Positions 1 through 6,275 of a stretch of DNA of 64,000 bases are shown piece after piece; the first letter of the stretch is position 1; each line of letters begins with the position of its first letter. The stretch comes from Mucilaginibacter sp. PAMC 26640 (GTDB taxonomy: Bacteria > Bacteroidota > Bacteroidia > Sphingobacteriales > Sphingobacteriaceae), in assembly GCA_001596135.1 (NCBI GenBank), contig CP014773.1, positions 930,001 through 994,000 of the forward strand. Direction: 5' to 3'. The translations under genes were made by a program, and so were the position numbers. Under the pieces are notes generated by a model. That model was given only the letters and a program-made list of their open reading frames with translations. It ran no database searches and was not told where the DNA came from.

Positions 1-234
1 AATAAAGTTTTTGCCCAGCTCCAGGTAGATCTGGTGGGTAAGCTCATCGCCTTTATTCTCTAATTTATCAATCTGCCTAAACAGCTCATCCTGCGTTGCC
101 GGGTTATTGGAATTTACGGCTTCTACCAGAATAGTAGCCATGGTTACAACGTTACTTGCTGCCTGCTCAAATAGCGGGAAGAAAGTTTTTTTATCTTTTG
201 GGACAAAGTACTGGAAGATACTGTTGAGTGACAT
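1..234 (-). CDS. DUF47 family (PhoU-like) protein, 3' part outside the window
   Basis: The gene starts with ATG at 234 and runs off the left edge, leaving 78 N-terminal residues. They read MSLNSIFQYFVPKDK then an FFPLFEQAA..VVTMATILVEAV stretch and a D..EN.GDELTHQIY segment. This pattern is typical of DUF47 proteins, cytosolic PhoU-like helical bundles that normally accompany Pit-type phosphate transporters. A Pit transporter would be expected further left but is not visible. The upstream neighbour on the same strand is a PhoR-like histidine kinase, and a direct-repeat element that looks like a Pho box lies just ahead of the start. Family assignment is from recognition of the N-terminus only. 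Confidence 0.75.
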   Translation of the reverse strand, partial: MSLNSIFQYFVPKDKKTFFPLFEQAASNVVTMATILVEAVNSNNPATQDELFRQIDKLENKGDELTHQIYLELGKNFI

Positions 235-252
235 TGTGTTAAATTATTTTGG

Positions 253-286
253 TAAAGGTACGCAAGCAATGTTAATTTAATGTTAA
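253..286 (-). promoter_or_regulatory. Pho-box-like direct repeat plus -7 element
   Basis: Two identical AATGTTAA octamers at 268-275 and 279-286 (plus-strand reading) repeat with an 11-base period. On the minus strand this reads TTAACATT twice with a 3-base spacer, as in PhoB-type direct-repeat boxes. On the minus strand TACCTTTA (260-253) is a 7/8 match to the Bacteroidota -7 element TAnnTTTG. The box would sit around -22 to -40, where an activator replaces the -33 contact. The second octamer overlaps the stop codon of the upstream kinase gene. The assignment as a Pho box is inferred from pattern and context. Confidence 0.45.
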
Positions 287-1347
287 CTTTTTAGTACCGG
301 GATATTTGGAAAAGGTAAAATCTGCTTTGTTTTTTGCAAAGTGAATCCAAAAGTTGAGCCTAAGCCTTCGGTACTACGCACATTAATGGTTTGCTGATGA
401 GCTTCGATGATGTGTTTTACAATTGCTAAACCTAAGCCAGAGCCGCCAATCTGACGCGAACGACTGGTATCAGTGCGAAAAAAACGCTCGAACAACCGAG
501 GCAGAAATTTTTCTTCAATACCCATACCATCGTCGGTAACTTCTACCAGCACCTGCTCATGCAGTGTAAAAATACTGACGGAGGTATTGCCACCCTCCTT
601 ACCGTATTTAAACGAATTGTCTATCAAATTAACCAGCACCTGGCGGATCTTCTCCCTGTCGCCATTTACATAGATACCATCATCATATTTTTGCTTGAAA
701 GTAAGTTTGATATGATGATGCTTTGCCTTTAACTCCAGGGATTCAAACACCTCCTTAATCAGATCATTTATCTTAAACTTGGTGTAGTTGATCGGAATCT
801 CGCCAGATTCGAGTTTAGAGATCTCGTCCAGATCTTTGATGAGGTAACTCAGCCTGTCTACATTTTTTGATGCCTTATCCAAAAACTTGGTGGCCATTTC
901 TTTATCCTCAAAATCATCATCCTGAAGTGCTTCAATGTAGCCCTGGATGGCAAAAAGCGGCGTTTTAAATTCGTGAGAGATATTGGACAAAAAATCCCTG
1001 CGGAACCGTTCCTGCTTCTTCAGATCATCAACCTCTATTTTTTTCAGCCTCGCCCACTCTTTAACTTCATCTTCCACATCTTTGATCGGGTTGGCGCTAA
1101 CATGCTCACCCAGTGCATCGCGAAGATCTCTACCTAGTTTCAAATTATGGATCAGTTTGTAGATCAGCTTAATTTTGGAGTAGATGTATTTTTCGATAAG
1201 ATAGTAAAAAACGATATAGCTGCTGATGAGTGTCACCAGGAAGGTGATCATCATATCGTACCATTTATGCTGAAAATAATAATTTACGGCCGAAAGACTG
1301 ATGGCTACCGCTGCCGAATTGATCAATACCAGTACGCGCAAATTCAT
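283..1347 (-). CDS. PhoR-like membrane sensor histidine kinase
   Basis: The 354-residue protein begins with two membrane segments (about residues 5-24 and 32-52) with almost no periplasmic loop. A cytoplasmic linker follows, then a HisKA domain with the phospho-acceptor H-box SHEFKTPL (about residues 124-131). The HATPase domain has N-box NLIDNSFKYG, G1 DDGMGIEE and G2 GGSGLGLAIVKHI. This is the short PhoR-type architecture without a PAS domain. No response regulator lies within the window; it would normally be upstream. The gene lies 48 bases before a DUF47 gene, so a phosphate-starvation role is plausible but inferred. Confidence 0.85.
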   Translation of the reverse strand: MNLRVLVLINSAAVAISLSAVNYYFQHKWYDMMITFLVTLISSYIVFYYLIEKYIYSKIKLIYKLIHNLKLGRDLRDALGEHVSANPIKDVEDEVKEWARLKKIEVDDLKKQERFRRDFLSNISHEFKTPLFAIQGYIEALQDDDFEDKEMATKFLDKASKNVDRLSYLIKDLDEISKLESGEIPINYTKFKINDLIKEVFESLELKAKHHHIKLTFKQKYDDGIYVNGDREKIRQVLVNLIDNSFKYGKEGGNTSVSIFTLHEQVLVEVTDDGMGIEEKFLPRLFERFFRTDTSRSRQIGGSGLGLAIVKHIIEAHQQTINVRSTEGLGSTFGFTLQKTKQILPFPNIPVLKS

Positions 1348-1432
1348 GCGGTAAAGTTACGCTTTGTAGGTGAAGAATTGACTACAGGCTACGCGAGCAG
1401 GCATTAAATAATTGTTACCAATTTCTGGCAGC

Positions 1433-1966
1433 TTATTTAGCTGGTAAAGTCTGGATATCAATGGTAACATCGTTACTGAGTGTGAAGCTGTTTCCACCAA
1501 CGCCAAAGTCTTTACGGTTAATCTTAAAGTTTCCTTTAAACAAGCCCCCGTTGTCACTTTTAGTATAAGTAAACGGCACGGTAACTGCCTTCGTTTTATC
1601 TTTTATAGTTAAATTGAATTGCCCAACATAATTATCGCCCCCCTTTTTAGTAAAGCTTACCGATTTCATGATGATCTTCGGATACTTGGCCACATCAAAA
1701 AACTCCTCTTTTTTGAGGTGGTTATTCCGCATGTCGTTATCGGTATCAATCGTGTTGGCGTCGGCAACCGCATCAATTTTACTTTCTGCAAGTTTAGCCG
1801 GGTCAAACATAATGGTAGCCTGGGCAGCGGGGATCACACCACTGGTGTTCAAACCCAAATTTTTGATCTTAAAACTAACCGTTGCTTTTACATCATTACT
1901 TTTTATCTGTGCAAATGTTGCAGCACTAATCATCAGGAACAGAATTACAGAGAATGCCTTTTTCAT
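1433..1966 (-). CDS. YceI family periplasmic protein
   Basis: The 177-residue protein opens with a signal peptide (residues 1-19, ending TFAQ). The mature part is a lipocalin-like beta-barrel of the YceI family. Visible family features are the early VSFKIKNLG segment, D(N)TIDTDN followed by R..HLK..EFFDV..YP.I, and the late KAVTVPFTY and DFGVGG segments. YceI proteins bind isoprenoid-like lipids in the periplasm; the ligand here is unknown. The gene stands alone between the kinase and the porin, with no convincing promoter elements in the 104 bases upstream. Length is normal for the family. Confidence 0.9.
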   Translation of the reverse strand: MKKAFSVILFLMISAATFAQIKSNDVKATVSFKIKNLGLNTSGVIPAAQATIMFDPAKLAESKIDAVADANTIDTDNDMRNNHLKKEEFFDVAKYPKIIMKSVSFTKKGGDNYVGQFNLTIKDKTKAVTVPFTYTKSDNGGLFKGNFKINRKDFGVGGNSFTLSNDVTIDIQTLPAK

Positions 1967-2070
1967 TGAATATCTTATAATGGTTTTATGACCTGCTGAA
2001 AGTCAATTAGTTTAATCAACCTTAAATAAACGCTGCAACAAACTTAATAGTTTATTGCAGCCTTCCGATA

Positions 2071-3378
2071 TTAAAATTCTACATGCGCCCTCAGCGAGAA
2101 AACATTTACCGGGCCCCGGTCTCTATTATACGCCGGGTTGGCTATAAACTGGTAATCGGGAGTCAGCCATAGCTTCCCCTGGTAGGCATTTATCTTATAA
2201 TAAAGTTCTGCTATCAGTTCATGAGCATAGTTAAGTTTGCCATCACCGATGATAAAACCATAACCACCTGCAGCCAAATAATCGCGGTGCGGCCCGGAGA
2301 TCCCGTTAGCGACAAAGGCCAACGCCAGTTCATCATCCTTACGATGCCATTTGCCACCCCTTAGCACAGCGCCGAAGCTTAAAGAGCGGTCGATCTCCGT
2401 AAATGCCCAGGTTTCTGTTTTGCCATCATTGTAACTCAGTTTGGCAAATACACCAAAGTATTTGCTCAGGTACTGGTCGGCACTAATACCGAAACCGTAT
2501 TTGTGTTTGCCATAGGTAAGGTTGGTATCCACCACCGGGTTAACCGGATTTTGCGCCAGAGCCAAACGGTAGTTGCCCATTTTACCATTATTGCGAAAGC
2601 CCAGTATCCGCACATTTCCGTTTCTTCCGTTTACCTGATAGCGCTTTTCGTATTCCAGCGTTTGTGTGTTGGCGTGCGCAATGCGTTCATCCCAAATAGC
2701 GCCATTGGCCGATGTTGTGGTCATGGTGAAGGCAAAGCGTAGGGCCCAGGAAGGTTGCCCCAGTTCTGCCATGGCACCCATCACATAGCCGCGCGTATTT
2801 GCAGGGTAATCCCAGGCGGCATTATCCATCAAACTCCAGTTCATGAATTGCGACCGCGGGTCGTGGCTAAATTCGTTGCCGTCGAAAAAATCAGCCATAC
2901 CAAACTTACCAATGGTAAAATTCAGGTATCGCTTGCTCCTGAGGCCTGCCAGGCTCTTCCCATTGTCAGGCAGCGTATCTTTCTCATTTCCCCACTCAAA
3001 ATTCTGCGACAAGTATAGCCTGGCGATATAGATCTTCGGCTCGGCGCCACCTACCCGGAATGTTTCGCCGTTGGGAAAACCGGCTACACCCAAAGTTTTA
3101 CTCAGGCCGGATCCACCCGACATCTCCGGATTGAAAAAAGCTGACGCACCTTTCCATAACCGGGCACCCCCAAAAAATGTTGTAGTTATTGACGACTGCG
3201 TTTCTTTACCCGTTAACAAGCTGTTGTTACCGGTATAAGCAGCGCTGAACGCAGGCTTAAATTGCGTAATTACCGTTTGCTGAAAATGGAAATTAAACCG
3301 CTGTTGTTTTAAAGTATCCTGCGCGTGGCAAAATTGGCCTATAGCCATTGCCGAAATGAAAAGTAAGGTTTTACACAT
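2071..3378 (-). CDS. OprB-type carbohydrate-selective porin
   Basis: The 435-residue protein has a signal peptide (cleavage near residue 19, after CHAQ). The rest resembles outer-membrane beta-barrels of the OprB family: an early FNFHFQQT.ITQ strand, the FFGGARLWKGASAFFNPEMSGG region, IYIARLYLSQ, a long GKFGMADFFD..EFSHDPRSQFMNW segment, and a C-terminal LRAHVEF ending in Phe as expected for barrel insertion. Such porins let sugars diffuse into the periplasm. The gene lies about 30 bases after the HD hydrolase on the same strand, so they may be co-transcribed. The substrate cannot be read from the sequence. Confidence 0.8.
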   Translation of the reverse strand: MCKTLLFISAMAIGQFCHAQDTLKQQRFNFHFQQTVITQFKPAFSAAYTGNNSLLTGKETQSSITTTFFGGARLWKGASAFFNPEMSGGSGLSKTLGVAGFPNGETFRVGGAEPKIYIARLYLSQNFEWGNEKDTLPDNGKSLAGLRSKRYLNFTIGKFGMADFFDGNEFSHDPRSQFMNWSLMDNAAWDYPANTRGYVMGAMAELGQPSWALRFAFTMTTTSANGAIWDERIAHANTQTLEYEKRYQVNGRNGNVRILGFRNNGKMGNYRLALAQNPVNPVVDTNLTYGKHKYGFGISADQYLSKYFGVFAKLSYNDGKTETWAFTEIDRSLSFGAVLRGGKWHRKDDELALAFVANGISGPHRDYLAAGGYGFIIGDGKLNYAHELIAELYYKINAYQGKLWLTPDYQFIANPAYNRDRGPVNVFSLRAHVEF

Positions 3379-3408
3379 AAGGGGGGCTTATTTGTATAGA
3401 ATTATTGT

Positions 3409-4053
3409 TTATTGTACTTCGCTGTAAAATTGGTCCAGGTAGGTTTCCATAAATTCATGCCGCTGCAACGCCATTTGCTTGCCGGTAGCCGTGTTCATTT
3501 TATCTTTAAGTAAAAGTAGTTTTTCGTAAAAGTGATTGATGGTAGGCGCCGTGGTGTTTTTATACTCCTCTTTGCTCATGTTCAGGTTCGGTTTCAATTC
3601 GGGGTTGTAGATCTCCCGGTTTTTAAACCCGCCGTAGGTAAATGCACGCGCAATGCCTATAGCGCCAATGGCGTCCAGCCGGTCGGCATCCTGAACAATG
3701 GCCAGCTCCGGCGAGTGGAAGGTTACTTTATCAAAACTAGCCTTGAAAGACATATGCCTGATGATCTGTTGCACATGCACCACAATCGGTTCATCTACCC
3801 CAATAGCCGTAAGGAAGTCGCCGGCCGTTCTGGGTCCTATTTCCTCATCTCCGTTGTGGAATTTGCTGTCGGCTATATCATGGAGAAGGGCGGCAAGTTC
3901 AACCACAAGCAAATCGCAGGCCTCCGTTTGGGCCAGCTTTTGGGCATTGATGTGCACCCGCTGAATATGCCACCAATCGTGCCCGCCCTCGGCGTTTTGC
4001 AGGGTTTCCTGCACAAAGGCAGTCGTTTTTTCAATGATATCTGCGTTACTCAT
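3409..4053 (-). CDS. HD domain phosphohydrolase
   Basis: The 214-residue protein has the metal-binding HD signature: GGHDWWHIQRVH near residues 23-34, the LLHDIADSKF motif with His-Asp around residue 57, and a later QDADRLDAIGAIGIARAF segment. This arrangement matches the YedJ/YpgQ-like group of soluble HD hydrolases, some of which act on nucleotides. The substrate is unknown here. The start is an ATG preceded by an A/T-rich leader without a clear ribosome binding site, as usual in this phylum. It precedes the porin gene by about 30 bases. Confidence 0.85.
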   Translation of the reverse strand: MSNADIIEKTTAFVQETLQNAEGGHDWWHIQRVHINAQKLAQTEACDLLVVELAALLHDIADSKFHNGDEEIGPRTAGDFLTAIGVDEPIVVHVQQIIRHMSFKASFDKVTFHSPELAIVQDADRLDAIGAIGIARAFTYGGFKNREIYNPELKPNLNMSKEEYKNTTAPTINHFYEKLLLLKDKMNTATGKQMALQRHEFMETYLDQFYSEVQ

Positions 4054-4111
4054 TCCTCTGAATTTGCCGCAAATATATCACGTAAAAATTACACCGACTA
4101 ATTAAAAAGCT

Positions 4112-4351
4112 TTATGCAGCCTGTTCGCTTTCTGTTTTGATCAGTTCAATCAAATCGGCATCCAAAACTTCGGCGATCTGGAAAAGGCGCTCCAGGGTTA
4201 TTTTAGTATAACCCAGCTCAATTTTGCTGTATGCATTCTGAGAAATATTCAGTTTGGCAGCGAGGTACTCCTGCGTGTAATTCAGTTCTTCGCGTTTAAT
4301 ACGGATGTTAGCAGCAACGGCTTTTACTTTAATATTTAGCAAATTTTTCAT
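4112..4351 (-). CDS. XRE-family helix-turn-helix regulator, small
   Basis: The 79-residue protein is almost entirely one HTH_3 domain: IRIKREELNYTQEYLAAKLNI followed by SQNAYSKIELGYTKI (recognition helix) and LERLFQIAEVLDADL. There is no extra sensory or dimerisation domain apart from a short acidic tail, so it resembles phage-like or toxin-antitoxin-type repressors. Upstream (4552-4758) lies an unusual array of TGGAACA words in both orientations, which could be its operator; that link is inference. It marks the left border of the accessory region. It ends about 58 bases before the start of the HD gene, in the same orientation. Confidence 0.9.
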   Translation of the reverse strand: MKNLLNIKVKAVAANIRIKREELNYTQEYLAAKLNISQNAYSKIELGYTKITLERLFQIAEVLDADLIELIKTESEQAA

Positions 4352-5144
4352 CGTCTCGTTATTTCGGGGTCAATAATTATAGTATAAACGAGAATATTTA
4401 TCCTGCGGATTTAGAAAATCTGCTATTTTAGTTAATTTTTTTTCTGTGTTATTAAACGCAGATACGGAGATACCGGCGCAGCAACAACACGCGGCAGTAG
4501 CAATTTTGGAAAGGACTTTTGCCAGATTATCCATACCACCTTCAACCATTTTCCAATCCTGTTCCACATTGCGAATGTGGAACACCCGAAATACGTTTCG
4601 AATTGACAATCAACTGTTTACAGACTTAAGGTGGAACAGATTGGAACATCCCTGTTCTTTAAGTAACTTAATCATCTGCCTTATTAATAGCTACTTAACA
4701 AAATAAGCATGGATTAAAAACAGCACCATGGAACACCCCTTTGGAACAAGTTGGAACAGCCAAACACGCCTACAATCCGACTGAAGGTTTACACTTTTGA
4801 GCGTTAGCTCCGGCAGGCGTTTACTTACCGCAAAACCACCCGACCGGCCCCGGCAAGCCTCCGTAAAAGCTCTAGTTTGAAAAGGTGCTGCAGCGTCCAT
4901 CGGGAAGGGCTGGCCCCGCTTTCTGTACAAGCCGCCGGTAGAAGCGGCTTTTCCGCCAATCGGGTTTAGGTGGGAGGGGTTCGGAGCTCGAAGAGTGAAC
5001 CACAATAAAGGAGTTGCTGCATTGCGATCAAAACGTAAGATTGCGCCGGCCCAAAGTTTGCTCCGGTTGTTTGTGCATTTTACAGTCTATTGCACAATAG
5101 GTATAAATTGTAATAAAACCCTCAAAATACTAATATTTTTAGCA
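4352..5144. other. Long intergenic stretch at the left edge of the accessory region
   Basis: About 790 bases hold no gene I can support. The left part is A/T-rich. 4552-4758 contains the TGGAACA array. 4780-5010 is G/C-richer than its neighbours and includes a small hairpin (AAGCCGC at 4929-4935 with GCGGCTT at 4944-4950). The small open frames here have atypical composition. The stretch may be a scar of a lost mobile element, but no transposase or attachment site is visible. Confidence 0.5.
4552..4758. repeat. Iterated TGGAACA words in both orientations
   Basis: TGGAACA occurs at 4632-4638, 4642-4648, 4729-4735, 4742-4748 and 4752-4758 on the plus strand, and inverted at 4560-4566. TGGAAC also occurs at 4578-4583. 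Neighbouring copies start 10 bases apart (4632/4642 and 4742/4752), about one helical turn. At 4561-4583 the words form a perfect inverted repeat, GTTCCACATT and AATGTGGAAC around GCG. The pattern looks like an array of protein-binding sites. Confidence 0.7.
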
Positions 5145-5152
5145 TAGCTTTG
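5145..5152 (+). promoter_or_regulatory. TAnnTTTG -7 element ahead of the orphan gene
   Basis: TAGCTTTG is an exact match to the Bacteroidota -7 consensus. A matching -33 TTTG is not obvious. If used, transcription would start near 5159, which excludes the in-frame GTG at 5152 as start and favours ATG 5170. Confidence 0.35.
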
Positions 5153-5169
5153 TGATTAAAAATAGAGCG

Positions 5170-5526
5170 ATGGAAGATTTTACAGTGAAGATGGATGGAG
5201 GGGTGACGATAATCGAAAGCCATAAGCGTCAATTTAGGATGAGTGTGCAGAAGGACCGGCAAGTAAATGCAGACCGAAATACGGCACTTATGGACGCTAC
5301 ACTCTACAAGGAACAGGGCTCGTTCGTGAGGGATTGCAGCTACATATTCGAAGCACTAAACATTCATAACGAGCCGCTGGTATCAGTTGACATCGAACTG
5401 TTTAAGAACGCCGTTGATTTCTTCTTTACGTCTGTTTTAGGAACCGATCTTTACGTAAAATCAATACCAAGATCCTCCAGCCTGTGCGGGCAACACTTAA
5501 AGGCCTTTCAGTTCGACATCAGATAA
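5170..5526 (+). CDS. Protein of unknown function, 118 residues
   Basis: I do not recognise this protein. Starting at ATG 5170 it gives 118 residues (MEDFTVKMDGG...), soluble, without signal peptide, membrane segment or known motif. It has two cysteines (in FVRDCSYIF and SLCGQ) and a central stretch, ALNIHNEPLVSVDIELF, that reads like a folded alpha/beta protein. A frame-compatible GTG at 5152 lies inside the putative -7 element and was therefore not used. It stands alone at the start of the accessory region, followed by more than 400 bases without a gene. It could be a small island-borne cargo gene. Confidence 0.5.
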   Translation: MEDFTVKMDGGVTIIESHKRQFRMSVQKDRQVNADRNTALMDATLYKEQGSFVRDCSYIFEALNIHNEPLVSVDIELFKNAVDFFFTSVLGTDLYVKSIPRSSSLCGQHLKAFQFDIR

Positions 5527-5945
5527 CCCCCACCATCATAGCGAACTTATCGGTTTAGTAAGGTTTATTCTGTTTGGACGAATTAGGAAGTGCTCCCGGC
5601 CAACGCGAATGATACAATTGATTACAAGTAAGAACCTGATGCTGCCCGGGATACAGAAAATCAAACCGCAATCTATGCCCCCTATTTCGATAAATACGGT
5701 TCTGGAAAGCGCCCGAATTTACCGTCAACCGATTTTACCTGGTTCACGAAAGTTTATATAACGAAGTTATTGAGCCAAATTAGAAGTATACGATGCGGTG
5801 ATTATGTAGGCGGATTTTGATCGGATTACTTGCAGATAACAAACGGCATATGTCAGCAGAGAACGGTGATAATTCGCAACTTCGAAGCAAGTAACTTACT
5901 ACTGCGATAATTTTCTTAATTTCCCCAATAACTTAGACCAGCAAT
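5527..5945. other. Gene-free stretch, possibly degraded coding DNA
   Basis: About 420 bases separate the orphan gene from the MazG-like gene. Short protein-like pieces occur on the plus strand around 5707-5815 (for example EFTVNRFYLVHESLYNEV) but are broken by stops in all frames. I cannot assign a family. TAATTTTC at 5908-5915 could be a weak -7 element for the downstream operon. Confidence 0.3.
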
Positions 5946-6275
5946 ATGAGCGAGTTAAAAGAACTTCAAAAAAAATTTATCGATTTTAGGGATGAACGAG
6001 ATTGGGCACAATTTCATAATGCTAAAGATCTAGCCTTGGCTTTATCTATTGAAGCTGCCGAACTTAATGAATTATTTCTCTGGAAAAAGGCAGAAGATGT
6101 TAATATAGAAAAGGTTAAAGACGAATTGGCTGATGTCTTTGGCTACGCATTGCTCATTGCGGAAAAATTCGATCTCAATATCAGCGAAATTATCACCAAC
6201 AAGATCACCAAGAACAACGAAAAGTATCCGGTTTCTAAATCGAAAGGAAGTGCTAAAAAATACAACGAACTATGA
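5946..6275 (+). CDS. MazG-like nucleotide pyrophosphohydrolase
   Basis: The 109-residue protein is a single all-alpha MazG/RS21-C6-type NTP pyrophosphatase domain. The metal-binding carboxylates are visible: E36 and E39 in SIEAAELNELFLW, and E60 and D63 in KDELADVFGYALL. The family hydrolyses (d)NTPs to NMPs plus pyrophosphate, often non-canonical or excess dNTPs. Its stop codon overlaps the start of the helicase fusion gene (ATGA at 6272-6275), so the two are almost certainly translationally coupled. Pairing with a helicase-nuclease suggests nucleotide-pool control during phage infection or DNA damage; that role is inference. Confidence 0.9.
   Translation: MSELKELQKKFIDFRDERDWAQFHNAKDLALALSIEAAELNELFLWKKAEDVNIEKVKDELADVFGYALLIAEKFDLNISEIITNKITKNNEKYPVSKSKGSAKKYNEL

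Noticed and set aside
4370..4609. Minus-strand frame of 79 codons upstream of the XRE gene
   Set aside because: It contains a run of cysteines, no known motif, and lies across the palindromic repeat.
4691..5005. Minus-strand frame of 104 codons
   Set aside because: Composition is rich in Arg, Pro and Gly without domain pattern, and it overlaps the repeat array; treated as non-coding.
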